Source: JAFAHD01 sp963772515
Lineage (GTDB): Bacteria > Vulcanimicrobiota > Vulcanimicrobiia > Eremiobacterales > Eremiobacteraceae
Assembly: GCA_963772515.1 (NCBI GenBank)
Contig: CAVYXC010000002.1
Coordinates: 744,001-808,000, forward strand
Reading direction: 5' to 3'
Length of the DNA: 64,000 nucleotides
Shown here: positions 17,501 through 27,042 of the stretch, piece by piece
Numbering within the stretch: position 1 is the first letter of the stretch
Layout of the letters: the number at the start of each line of letters is the position of its first letter
Position numbers and translations under genes: made by a program
Notes under the pieces: generated by a model
What the model was told of the DNA's origin: nothing
Seen by the model: the letters and a program-made list of their open reading frames with translations, nothing else
The model's database searches: none

Positions 17501-18008
17501 CGACGCCCGGTGCGCTGGAGATCGCGCCGTACGCCTGATTGAGACCGCCCGAACCGGCCAACGCGTTCGTCGCCTTCTGGCCGGCAGAGTTGATCGAGAA
17601 GACGTTGCTGGTGGTGCCGGGGCGCACGAGCGACGTGCTGCCGGTCGCGACGACCGTGCCGAGCGATCTCACCGAGCGCTGCAAGGCTATGGTCACCGTG
17701 CGCGTCTGGTCGGAGATCACGGTGACGCCGGGAATGCTCTGTACGGTGTATCCTTGCTTCGAGGCGGTCACGGCGTACGTGTCCGGTGCGAGCGAGATGA
17801 AGCTGAAATGCCCGTTCGTATCGGTCTTCGTCGACGCGTTTTGCGAAGGCGAGGTGACGGTCACCGCCGCATCGGCGACCGGGCCGCTGCTGACAGCGTC
17901 GACCGTCCTTCCAGTGATGCCGCCGGTCGTGCCGGACAGTGACGGCGCCGCGAACGCGAAAAGACAAGCGGCCGCTACAAACGCGACCGCAATCCTTTGA
18001 AACGACAT
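14517..18008 (-). CDS. TonB-dependent receptor with carboxypeptidase-regulatory-like N-terminal domain
   Basis: 1163 residues. The ATG at 18008 has AGGAG eight bases upstream and opens a signal peptide (F-V-A-A-A-C-L-F-A-F-A-A-P-S-L-S-G). Then come a CarboxypepD_reg-like domain (about 33-115), a plug domain near 130-240 containing Y-I-R-G-G-D-N-D-Q-V-A-Y-E-L-D-G-I-P, and a long 22-strand type barrel. Such receptors bring large or scarce solutes across the outer membrane using TonB energy; the family with this N-terminal domain includes OmpA-related and SusC-like transporters. It is direct evidence of an outer membrane. It sits between pucR and the amine oxidase gene, so amines, peptides or oligomers containing them are plausible cargo. 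Confidence 0.9.
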   Translation of the reverse strand: MSFQRIAVAFVAAACLFAFAAPSLSGTTGGITGRTVDAVSSGPVADAAVTVTSPSQNASTKTDTNGHFSFISLAPDTYAVTASKQGYTVQSIPGVTVISDQTRTVTIALQRSVRSLGTVVATGSTSLVRPGTTSNVFSINSAGQKATNALAGSGGLNQAYGAISSAPGVVYQQGQQGWYQNVYIRGGDNDQVAYELDGIPVMRVSDSAPVSTLSNLGQAEVQVYTGGTPASAEASGLSGYINQVIRTGTYPGFANLSLGIGSPALYNRSVEEIGGASPNRLFSYYVGFANSAQSFRYGDQNNGVSNPLFFFPLSIGTPLNGTVYDGNGTAIFAPGVTYAQASNTDQEAITNFHFGLPHKYDSGKDDIQALYIYSNILQNFYSSQNDLGLNVPSTLIDVYGSSPMTYLDIPVYNGSIYQQPNPSNVQTMLFPGTGTDRMPLAPIPQSEREGSQNGMALIKLQYQKNFNPQTYLRVYGASNYNWWFITGPVSANLTYGDQLPDYEVIGHNWQGTAIFSRQMSDKHLLNATVSYFTGKLQTYSMGFTDGFMTNLVDAGGNCYDGASGAYSTCFDTTPGSTSRGTACTGAITLPPCTYNLTPAVPPALTPGANNGAQWLITENGQNAQVDNVRPDFTSASLSDQWRPGDKTTISLGLRLESYTYTLQNLENGYPARAFWFQAYNREFCFGQGVGPGLGLQQTTIDPVTGLPAPCPANTSPVNLQNYAGGKVTDVVWEPRIAFTQALSSDTVIRGSYGRYSRPAPTSYLEFNTIQQNLPSFIGSFLSFGYNSPFHETHADIANNYDLSIEQHIPHTDMSLKVTPFLRNTQNQIQYLSLNAQGVVDGLNVGQQRSQGVEFTFTKGNFAANGLALQLSATYTNSTIKYGDFPNGLNIIDLLNQYVQNYNSYTSACATATSSLKGPCGLNGNSLAHACFLPGSTTPDDTCAPGSIANPYFGQAMQPLFDRNGSYTTYDQIPAPFNNAIGFATPFQSSLVVNYKHGPFTVTPSFTYSTQGKYGSPLIWPGYDPTTCTGTSAGNTANTQTCSNFLFIPDKYTGHFDNLGEFAQPQRLTMGLAIGYDINPHVTTTLTFANLVDQCYQHHMPWDSGSTCMYAQLASNLLAPAGNFVANPPIQLAYPYGNWYNNIEIGQEGQKLPIQAVLQVNFKI

Positions 18009-18077
18009 GCGACAACTCCTGACAAACGTCAAGGCAGCAGCTCTGGTTAAGAGTGTACTAAGAAATAAAGCCTCCGA

Positions 18078-19706
18078 CTATGTCCGGACGCCACAATTTT
18101 CCTTCTCGTCTTTGGCGAGGAACTCCAAAACGCGAACCGCAAGCTGCAATCGGAACCGCACGTCCGGATCTTCCAGATCGAGGTGCGTGGCTTCTACGGC
18201 GCGGGTCAGGCGATAGCGCAGCGTGTTGGGGTGGATGCCAAGCGTCTCCGCCGTTTCCTTGAAATTGAAACCGGACGCAGCGAGAGTGAGCAGCGCTTTG
18301 GTGAGCGCCTCACCGCCGCGGCGCGTCTTGAGCGCGCCGAACAGGTCTTCGACGAACGCCGTGCGGGCACCGGGGTCGCCCATCAGCACGCGCGGCACGA
18401 GCGCGTCCTCAAACGTCCGGACCCGCGCGCCGTTCTGATAGTTGAGCAGCGACTGCGCCTCGCGGTAGCTGCGCCGCGCGCCCTGGGTTCCGGCGTATGC
18501 CCTACCGATGAAGACCGTCACGCCCTCGTCGCTCAGGCCGGCGACGATGTCCTGGGTTTCGACGCTGTCAGGCAGCAGGAAGGCGACCCGGTTGAGCTGC
18601 GCGGTCAGCTGCGGCCGCGCGCCCGTGGTCGCCAGGCGGCTGCGCAGCTGCTCGGCGACACGTTCGCGCCGTAGGAACGCCTCCCGGCTGAGCGGCAGCG
18701 GTTCTGGGATGACCGCAATGCCCACCCGATGCCGGCCACGCGGATCGAATCCGAGCAATCGCGCTCGCTCGATCGCCTGCGGGTCATCCTCGGCGCCCTC
18801 GAGTAATGAGAGGAACGAGGCGTAGCCGAGGCGCGCCTCAGTGCTGGCCAATTCGCGCTGATGCGCGATGTGCAGCGCGGCGACGAGCGCCGCTTGTTCG
18901 GCGGCGCGGTTATCCAGCTCTGACAAACTCGAATCGCCCTCGATGATCCAGACAAGACCCACCAGCTCGGAGCCGATGCGGATCGGACACACCACACGCG
19001 GACTCGAGAGACCGATCTCCGGCATCGCCTCGATGCGCAATGGGCCAGAGGCCGCGCGCACCTTGGCCAGCAACCCCTTTGCCTCCATTGCGTCGATCAT
19101 CGATGCCGGGCTTTGCTCTTTGCGGACCGTTTCGCGGCGCACCGCGTCCTCGTCGCCGCCCGCCTCGTAGAACGCGAGCAATTTGCCGTCGGGATCCTCG
19201 AATGTCACGGAGCGCCAGATCAGCTCGCCGAGCGTGCGCGCTAGATCGCGCAAGTTGGAGCCGCGCGTCGCGGCAAGTGTGAGCTCCCGATGGATCTCCT
19301 CGGAGCGTTCGATGACGCGATACTGTTCGGCGAGGATCGCGCGGTGCAATTCCTCGGTGATCTGGGCGAATGGGACTTCGAATGGGATCTCGAGCAGGGG
19401 CAGGCCGAGCCGGTCCGCCTCTTCTCTGGCAGCGGGCGTGAAATGATCGAGATAGCGCGGCACCGCCAGCGCCATCGCCGCGAGCCCGGCCCCGGTGAGC
19501 GATCGGATCTGCGCCCGCTGGTCGTTCTCGGACTTCGGCCATGCGAAACCGGTCGTCAGCAAGAACTGGCCCGGCCGCACCCAGGGGGCCGGATCGGGCA
19601 TGTCGATCACGTGGGCCCACCGGACCTCGCGCTCGAGGCCTTGTGCGCCGGCTACGACCTTGGCTTCACGCAGCGACTCGGTCGCCAGCGCATCCTGTAC
19701 GTTCAA
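18078..19706 (-). CDS. PucR-family transcriptional regulator
   Basis: 542 residues. The N-terminal PucR sensor domain (about 1-125) includes V-R-P-G-Q-F-L-L-T-T-G, a GAF-like central part follows, and the C-terminal PucR helix-turn-helix has L-G-I-H-P-N-T-L-R-Y-R-L near residue 490. PucR proteins are usually activators responding to a nitrogen compound such as a purine, amine or GABA. TTG start. It is the first gene of the arm with the TonB receptor, amine oxidase and permease, and divergent from the aminotransferase arm, so it most likely controls both from the 132-base spacer between them. Confidence 0.88.
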   Translation of the reverse strand: MNVQDALATESLREAKVVAGAQGLEREVRWAHVIDMPDPAPWVRPGQFLLTTGFAWPKSENDQRAQIRSLTGAGLAAMALAVPRYLDHFTPAAREEADRLGLPLLEIPFEVPFAQITEELHRAILAEQYRVIERSEEIHRELTLAATRGSNLRDLARTLGELIWRSVTFEDPDGKLLAFYEAGGDEDAVRRETVRKEQSPASMIDAMEAKGLLAKVRAASGPLRIEAMPEIGLSSPRVVCPIRIGSELVGLVWIIEGDSSLSELDNRAAEQAALVAALHIAHQRELASTEARLGYASFLSLLEGAEDDPQAIERARLLGFDPRGRHRVGIAVIPEPLPLSREAFLRRERVAEQLRSRLATTGARPQLTAQLNRVAFLLPDSVETQDIVAGLSDEGVTVFIGRAYAGTQGARRSYREAQSLLNYQNGARVRTFEDALVPRVLMGDPGARTAFVEDLFGALKTRRGGEALTKALLTLAASGFNFKETAETLGIHPNTLRYRLTRAVEATHLDLEDPDVRFRLQLAVRVLEFLAKDEKENCGVRT

Positions 19707-19838
19707 TGTGCCGCCGATACGAAGTCAGAGTAATATTTTGTGCTTTGGGCACGTCGCTTTCGGCACTCGGACATTGATACACTACAAGGAGAGCATCGCG
19801 ACAGCCCACATTTCGGGACAGGAAAGGACGCTGGGAAC
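19707..19838. promoter_or_regulatory. Divergent control region of the amine catabolic island
   Basis: 132 bases between pucR (-) and the gabT-like gene (+). An inverted repeat GTGC-TTTGG-GCAC at 19740-19752 is a possible PucR site. An AT-rich TAATATTTTG stretch at 19731-19740 and TACACT near 19778 are candidate -10 boxes, but no convincing -35 partner is seen. Confidence 0.45.
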
Positions 19839-21137
19839 GTGGCTATTGCACCGTCACGGACCGCCTCGCTTCTCGAGTTGCGCGCCTCGGAAGTGGCGCG
19901 CGGCGTCGGTAATACCCACCCGCTGTTCATCGAGCGCGGCTCCGGCGCGATGGTGTGGGACGTCGAGGGCACGCAGTATATCGATTTCGTCGGCGGCATC
20001 GGCGTCCTCAATGTCGGTCACAGCAATCCGCGTGTCGCGGCCGCGATCCGCGCTCAGCTGGACCGCTTCTCGCACACGTGCTTTCAAGTCGCGATGTACG
20101 ATTCGTACGTCGAGCTGGCACGCAGGCTCAATCGGCTCGCGCCTGGCCCGAGCCGCAAGAAGACGCTGTTGCTGAGCACCGGCGCGGAGGCGACCGAGAA
20201 CGCGGTCAAGATCGCGCGCGAGCACACCGGCCGGCCGGCCGTCATCGCGTTCCAACACGGCTACCACGGCCGCACGCTGCTCGCGCTTTCGATGACCGGC
20301 AAGAACGAGCCGTACAAGCAGCATTTCGGTCCGTTCTGCAGCGAGATCTACCACGCGCCGTATCCATACGAGTATCAAGGATGGACGACGCAGCGCAGCC
20401 TCGCGGCGCTGCGCGACGTCTTCGAGTCCGAGGTCGCGCCAGATCGCGTCGCGGCGATCATCATCGAGCCGATCTTGGGTGAGGGCGGCTTCGTACCGGC
20501 GCCCATCGACTTCTTGCAGGCGCTGCGCGAGATCGCCACGCGCCACGGCATCGTGCTCATCTGCGACGAGATCCAGACCGGATTCGGACGCACAGGTGCG
20601 ATGTTCGACATCGAGCATGCCGGCATCGAAGCCGATCTGTTGTGTATCGCCAAGAGCGTCGCCGCAGGCTTGCCGCTTGCGGCCGTCATCGGCCGCGCAG
20701 AGATCATGGACGCGCCGGGGCCCGGCGGTTTGGGCGGGACGTATGCCGGCAATCCGTTGGCGTGCGCGGCTGCGGCGGCGGTGCTCGACGTGTTCGAAGA
20801 AGAGCGTTTGGTCGAGCGAGCGGTCACAATCGGCCAGAGCGTGCGCGCCGCGATGCTCGAGCTCAAACGCCGGCATCCCGATCGCATCGGCGACGTGCGC
20901 GGACGCGGCGCGATGATGGCGATGGAGTTCAAGTACCCACCCGGCGGCGAGCCGCCGACCAAGCCGATCATCGCGGCGGCGCGCGAGCGCGGGCTGCTGT
21001 TGCTCTCCGCGGGTGCGAAGGGATGCGTCCTGCGCGTGCTCGTGCCGCTGGTGATCAGCGACGCTGACCTCGCGGAAGGGCTCAAGAGAATGGCGGCGGC
21101 ATGCGACGCCGTTCTGAAGGAGACGACAAAATCGTAA
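19839..21137 (+). CDS. gabT: Class III aminotransferase, 4-aminobutyrate aminotransferase-like
   Basis: 432 residues. The GTG at 19839 is preceded by AGGAAAGGA; the open frame upstream of it crosses the promoter region. Features of the GABA/ornithine aminotransferase fold: S-T-G-A-E-A-T-E-N-A-V-K-I-A-R near 115, H-G-Y-H-G-R-T, the cofactor aspartate in I-C-D-E-I-Q-T-G-F-G-R-T-G, and the PLP lysine in A-K-S-V-A-A-G-L at about 272. Expected reaction: GABA plus 2-oxoglutarate to succinic semialdehyde plus glutamate. It is first in a five-gene run with patA-like, two aldehyde dehydrogenases and a permease. A related omega-amino acid could be the substrate. Confidence 0.85.
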   Translation: MAIAPSRTASLLELRASEVARGVGNTHPLFIERGSGAMVWDVEGTQYIDFVGGIGVLNVGHSNPRVAAAIRAQLDRFSHTCFQVAMYDSYVELARRLNRLAPGPSRKKTLLLSTGAEATENAVKIAREHTGRPAVIAFQHGYHGRTLLALSMTGKNEPYKQHFGPFCSEIYHAPYPYEYQGWTTQRSLAALRDVFESEVAPDRVAAIIIEPILGEGGFVPAPIDFLQALREIATRHGIVLICDEIQTGFGRTGAMFDIEHAGIEADLLCIAKSVAAGLPLAAVIGRAEIMDAPGPGGLGGTYAGNPLACAAAAAVLDVFEEERLVERAVTIGQSVRAAMLELKRRHPDRIGDVRGRGAMMAMEFKYPPGGEPPTKPIIAAARERGLLLLSAGAKGCVLRVLVPLVISDADLAEGLKRMAAACDAVLKETTKS

Positions 21138-22501
21138 AACAGAACGTCGCGGAAGCCAACGCCTACGCGAAGAAAGTCCTGGCGCTGATCGACAAAGAGG
21201 AGATCACGCCGGCGGACGCCGCCTGGATCACCGAAGAGACCGTCGAAGGTTTCCGCAATCACGTCAATCCCGGCTTTCTCGAGTATCGCAAAGCGACCAC
21301 GGTCGAGCACGCGATCGCCGCGGTCGAATGGTCGGACGCAGGTCTGAACGCCTACCGCGACGTCAACGGCAGAGAGTATATCGACTGCCTCGGCGGTTTC
21401 GGCATCTTCAACGTCGGCCATCGCAATCCGCGGGTGGTCAAGGCCGTCGCCAATCAGCTGCGCCGGCAGCCCTTGCACAGCCAGGACTTGCTCGATCCGC
21501 TGCGCGCCATGCTCGCGAAAGCGCTGGCGCTGCTCACACCGGGCGAGCTTGAATATTCGTTCTTCTGCAACAGCGGCACCGAAGCCATCGAGGCGGCGCT
21601 CAAGCTCGCGCGCGCGTACGATCCGGCCAAACAGACGATCATCGGCGCGACCAAGGGCTTCCACGGCAAGAGCTATGGGGCGCTTTCGGCCAGCGCCAAA
21701 GGCGAATTCAGGCGCCCGTTCGGCGCGATGCTGCCGAACATCGAACACGTTCCGTTCAACGACCTCGTGGAGCTGCGCCGGCGCATGCACACGCTCAAGA
21801 TGGTCGGCGAAGAGGTCGGCGCGGTCATTCTCGAGCCCATCCAGGGCGAAGGTGGGGTCAACATCCCCGACGACGATTACTTGCCGGGCGTGCGTGCGCT
21901 GTGCGACGAGTACGGTGCGCTGCTCATCCTCGACGAGGTGCAGACCGGCATGGGGCGCACCGGTACGATGTTCTGCTGCGAGCAGTACGGCGTGGCGCCG
22001 GATCTGATGTGTCTTGCCAAAGCGTTCGGCGGCGGAGTCGTCCCCGCTGGCGCGGTGGTCGGAACGAAGGCCGTATTCTCGCGCCTGTTCAACAACCCGT
22101 TCCTGCACACGACGACCTTCGGCGGCAACCCGCTCGCCTGCGCGGCCGCGTTGGCGACCATCAGCGTGCTCATCGACGACAAGCTGCCCGAGCGCGCGGG
22201 GCGCATGGGAGCGCGCATGCTGGCGGGCATGAAAAAAGGCGCCGCCGGGCACGAGAGCATCGTGCTCGACGTACGCGGCCGAGGGCTGCTCATGGCGCTG
22301 GAATTCGCGAGCAATACGCTGGGCTTCGCGTTCGGCAAAGAGATGCTCGCGCGCGGCGTGCTCGTCGCGGGGACGCTGGTGAACGCGCTGGTGGTCCGAG
22401 TCGAGCCGCCCTTGACCATCACCGAGGAACAGGCGGACTACGTCTGCAAGGCGCTCGCAGAGTCGCTCGACGCGGTCGAGCGGGCAGCCGTGCCCGCGTA
22501 G
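21101..22501 (+). CDS. patA: Class III aminotransferase, putrescine aminotransferase-like
   Basis: 466 residues. An N-terminal extension typical of PatA/YgjG (A-Y-A-K-K-V-L-A-L-I-D-K-E-E-I-T near 20-35, then N-P-G-F-L-E-Y-R-K) precedes the PLP fold: N-S-G-T-E-A-I-E-A-A-L-K-L-A-R, G-F-H-G-K-S-Y-G, D-E-V-Q-T-G-M-G-R-T-G and the cofactor lysine at about 307 (L-A-K-A-F-G-G-G). Expected to convert putrescine to 4-aminobutanal with 2-oxoglutarate. As called it overlaps the gabT-like gene by 37 bases. Its strongest ribosome site, GAAGGAG, lies after this ATG and points at codons near 21131, where no standard start codon exists, so the start is uncertain. Confidence 0.83.
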   Translation: MRRRSEGDDKIVKQNVAEANAYAKKVLALIDKEEITPADAAWITEETVEGFRNHVNPGFLEYRKATTVEHAIAAVEWSDAGLNAYRDVNGREYIDCLGGFGIFNVGHRNPRVVKAVANQLRRQPLHSQDLLDPLRAMLAKALALLTPGELEYSFFCNSGTEAIEAALKLARAYDPAKQTIIGATKGFHGKSYGALSASAKGEFRRPFGAMLPNIEHVPFNDLVELRRRMHTLKMVGEEVGAVILEPIQGEGGVNIPDDDYLPGVRALCDEYGALLILDEVQTGMGRTGTMFCCEQYGVAPDLMCLAKAFGGGVVPAGAVVGTKAVFSRLFNNPFLHTTTFGGNPLACAAALATISVLIDDKLPERAGRMGARMLAGMKKGAAGHESIVLDVRGRGLLMALEFASNTLGFAFGKEMLARGVLVAGTLVNALVVRVEPPLTITEEQADYVCKALAESLDAVERAAVPA

Positions 22502-22542
22502 AGACCGTGCCCTGAACGCGGGATATTAAAAGGAAGAGAACC

Positions 22543-24069
22543 ATGCTCGCTGTGTCTGACGACCTCCTCAAAAACCTCAAGACCAAAGACGGCGTCTGCC
22601 TGATGTACGTCAACGGCGCCTGGGTGCCGGCCTCAGACGGCGGCGCGCGCGAGCTCGTCAACCCGAGCAACGAAGAAGTGGTCGCGCGAGTCGCCGAGGG
22701 CACCAAGAAGGACGCGCAGACGGCGATCGCGGCGGCGCGCGAGGCGTTCGATAACGGCCCGTGGCGCGACACAGCGGCGCTGGACCGCGCGAAGCTGCTG
22801 TTCAAGCTTGCGGATATTATCGAAGAGCACGCGCCCGAGCTCTCGCGGATGGAGACGCTCAACAACGGCAAGCCGCTGCGCGAGACCGAATACGACGTGA
22901 CCGACGCGGCCAATTGCTTCCGTTATTACGGCGGGCTGGCGACCAAACCGCAGGGCCAGACGTTCGACGTCCCCGCGGCCTCGCAGACGATGGTGGTGCG
23001 AGAGCCGATCGGCGTGTGCGGCCAGATCATCCCGTGGAACTATCCGCTGCTCATGGCTGCCTGGAAGCTCGCGCCGGCGCTGGCAGCCGGCAACACGTGC
23101 GTGCTCAAGCCATCCGAACTGACGCCGCTCACGGTGTTGCGCTTAGCGACGTTCATCGACGAGCTCGGGTTCCCCAAAGGTGTGGTCAACATCGTATTAG
23201 GGTCCGGCCCCATCGTCGGGGCGGCGATCGCGGAAAGTCCGGACGTGGACAAGATCGCGTTCACCGGCGGCACCAAGACAGGCCGCTCCATCATGCAAGC
23301 CGCCACGGGCAATCTCAAGAAGATCTCGCTCGAGCTGGGCGGCAAATCTCCCAACATCGTGTTCGCCGACGCGGACTTCGACACCGCGGTCGACTACGCG
23401 CTGTTCGGGATATTCGCCAACGCCGGGCAGGTGTGCTCAGCGGGTTCGCGGCTGATCGTCGAGGATTCGATCCACGACAAGTTCGTCAAACGCCTGGTCG
23501 AGCGTGCGCGCCAGATCTCCATCGGCGATGGGTTCGATCCGAAGACCGAGATGGGCCCGCTCATCAGCCGCGCGCACACCGAGAAAGTCGAATCGTATAT
23601 CAAGACTGGGATCCAAGAGGGCGCCAAGCTCGAGACCGGCGGCAAGCGGCCGCCCGGAGAACTCGGGCGTAAGGGCAATTTCGTCGAGCCGACGATCTTC
23701 ACGAACACCACGCCCGACATGCGCATCGTGCGAGAGGAGATCTTCGGACCCGTCCTCGTGGTGCAGCGCTTCAAAGACGAAGCCGATGCGGTCAAGCTCG
23801 CGAACGACACCGTGTACGGTTTGGCCGGCGCCGTGTTCACCAACGACATCGCCAAAGCCCACCGCGTGATCAAGAAGCTGCGCGCCGGCATCACGTGGAT
23901 CAACACATATCATCCCACCTATAATGAAGCGCCATGGGGCGGCTACAAGCAGTCCGGCATCGGCCGCGAGCTCGGCACGTACGGCTACGACCAATACACC
24001 GAGGTCAAGCAGATCAACGTCAATCTCGCGGTCGAACCCAGCGGCTGGTTCGCCGACAAAGACAAGTAA
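22543..24069 (+). CDS. Aldehyde dehydrogenase, BetB/PuuC type
   Basis: 508 residues, full-length NAD(P)-dependent aldehyde dehydrogenase. The Rossmann part has I-I-P-W-N-Y-P-L near 167 and F-T-G-G-T-K-T-G near 245. The general base is the Glu in L-E-L-G-G-K near 264, and the nucleophile is Cys298 in N-A-G-Q-V-C-S-A-G. The closest known subgroup by motif is betaine/aminobutyraldehyde dehydrogenase (an ending W-G-G-Y-K-Q-S-G-I-G-R-E near 465 is typical). In this cluster it most likely oxidises 4-aminobutanal to GABA. AAGGAAGAG precedes the ATG. Confidence 0.88.
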   Translation: MLAVSDDLLKNLKTKDGVCLMYVNGAWVPASDGGARELVNPSNEEVVARVAEGTKKDAQTAIAAAREAFDNGPWRDTAALDRAKLLFKLADIIEEHAPELSRMETLNNGKPLRETEYDVTDAANCFRYYGGLATKPQGQTFDVPAASQTMVVREPIGVCGQIIPWNYPLLMAAWKLAPALAAGNTCVLKPSELTPLTVLRLATFIDELGFPKGVVNIVLGSGPIVGAAIAESPDVDKIAFTGGTKTGRSIMQAATGNLKKISLELGGKSPNIVFADADFDTAVDYALFGIFANAGQVCSAGSRLIVEDSIHDKFVKRLVERARQISIGDGFDPKTEMGPLISRAHTEKVESYIKTGIQEGAKLETGGKRPPGELGRKGNFVEPTIFTNTTPDMRIVREEIFGPVLVVQRFKDEADAVKLANDTVYGLAGAVFTNDIAKAHRVIKKLRAGITWINTYHPTYNEAPWGGYKQSGIGRELGTYGYDQYTEVKQINVNLAVEPSGWFADKDK

Positions 24070-24072
24070 GCG

Positions 24073-25512
<1,440 letters not shown>

Positions 25513-25522
25513 TGCGGCGCTG

Positions 25523-27040
25523 ATGCAGGCGCCGCGGCGCTCGATCCTCCAGCGGCTGATGGCGGTTCAGCCGCTTTCGCGTGTCCGGCCAGAAGAAGAA
25601 GGCCGGCCGACGCTGCGCCGAGCGCTGGGCGTACCCGCCCTCATCGGCATCGGCCTGGGCACGATGCTCGGCGGCATCTTCACCACGATGGGATCGGGCG
25701 CGCAAGCCGCAGGTCCCGGCGTGATCCTGGCGTTCGTATTCTCGGGCGCCGCGTGCGTCTTCGTAGCCCTGTGCTACGCTGAGTTCGCGTCGATGGTGCC
25801 GGTCGCAGGCAGCGCGTACACGTACGCGTACGCAACGCTGGGCGAGTTCGTCGCCTGGATCATCGGCTGGGACTTGATCCTCGAATACGGCATCTCGGCC
25901 GCACCGGTCGCTTCGTCGTTCTCCGGCTACGTCCAGGAGGGTCTGCAAAGCATCAACATCTCGCTGCCCGCGTGGATGCAAAGCGCGCAGCTCGCGACCT
26001 CATGGGCGCCCGCTGCGATCGGCGGCTGGCATTTCAGCGCGCTCCACGTCGACCTCGCGGCATCGCACTACGACATCATCGCGGCGATCGTCGTGCTGCT
26101 GATCAGCGTGCTGCTCGCGATCGGCATCAAGGAGTCCGCCGGCGCCAATGCGATCTTCGTGTGGGTACAGGTCGCCGCGTTCGTCATCTTCTTCATCGCC
26201 TGTCTGTCGGCGCTCCATCCGGCCAACTTCACGCCGTTTGCGCCCAACGGTTTCCATGCCATCGTGCGCAGCGCTGCGCTCGTGTTCTTCGCCTACATCG
26301 GCTTCGACACCGTGACGGTCGCCGCCGAAGAATCGCGCAACCCGCAGCGCGACGTGCCGATCGGCGTCATCGGATCGCTGCTGATCGGCGGCGTTTTGTA
26401 CATCTTGATCTCGGTGTTCACGATCGGCGTCGTCCCCTGGCAGCACGTCGACGTCAACTCGGCGCTGGGCCAAGCGGTCCGGCTAGCGGGCAACAATCAC
26501 TTCTTCGTGGCGGCGGTGACCATCGGCGCGGTCGCCGGCACGACCAGCGTCATGGTCACCTCGTTGTTAGGCCAGACGCGGATCTTCTACGTCATGGCGC
26601 GCGACCGCATGTTGCCGCCGGTCTTCGCCGCAATCCATCCGCGCTTCCGCACGCCTGCGCGCATGACCGTGATCACGGGCGTGCTGGTCGCATTTCTCGC
26701 GCTCATCGTGCCGCTCGAGAATCTGCTCGAGCTGGTGAACATCGGTACGCTGTCGGCGTTCGTCATCGTGAGCATCGGCGTGTTCGTGCTGCGCTTCGTC
26801 GCGCCGCACGCGCATCGGCCGTTCAGGGCGCCGTTCGGACTGGCGATGTCGGTACTGGGATGCATCTCGTGCCTGTGGATGATGGTCGCGCTTCCGGCGG
26901 CGACCTGGATACGCTTTGTCGTATGGTTCCTGATCGGCGTAGCCGTCTATGCGAGCTACGGCTACCGCCACAGCCTGCTGCGCAACCCGCCGCCGCCGGC
27001 CGACGTGCCGGCCGCGGTCGAGGCCGACCCGACTACCTGA
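25523..27040 (+). CDS. Cationic amino acid/polyamine transporter of the APC family
   Basis: 505 residues with about 12 membrane spans. The start has the CAT/YfnA pattern: G-I-G-L-G-T-M-L-G-G-I-F near residue 43 and G-P-G-V-I-L-A-F near 63, then A-G-S-A-Y-T-Y-A-Y near 95 and Y-I-G-F-D-T-V-T-V-A-A-E-E near 258, characteristic of APC transporters for cationic amino acids. It closes the arm of two aminotransferases and two aldehyde dehydrogenases, so putrescine, GABA or a basic amino acid is the expected cargo. It ends convergently with the next gene, two bases apart. Confidence 0.86.
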   Translation: MQAPRRSILQRLMAVQPLSRVRPEEEGRPTLRRALGVPALIGIGLGTMLGGIFTTMGSGAQAAGPGVILAFVFSGAACVFVALCYAEFASMVPVAGSAYTYAYATLGEFVAWIIGWDLILEYGISAAPVASSFSGYVQEGLQSINISLPAWMQSAQLATSWAPAAIGGWHFSALHVDLAASHYDIIAAIVVLLISVLLAIGIKESAGANAIFVWVQVAAFVIFFIACLSALHPANFTPFAPNGFHAIVRSAALVFFAYIGFDTVTVAAEESRNPQRDVPIGVIGSLLIGGVLYILISVFTIGVVPWQHVDVNSALGQAVRLAGNNHFFVAAVTIGAVAGTTSVMVTSLLGQTRIFYVMARDRMLPPVFAAIHPRFRTPARMTVITGVLVAFLALIVPLENLLELVNIGTLSAFVIVSIGVFVLRFVAPHAHRPFRAPFGLAMSVLGCISCLWMMVALPAATWIRFVVWFLIGVAVYASYGYRHSLLRNPPPPADVPAAVEADPTT

Positions 27041-27042
27041 TT

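Noticed and set aside
20375..22252. Long open frame (625 codons) on the - strand
   Set aside because: Shadow of the two aminotransferase genes; no motif, no ribosome site.
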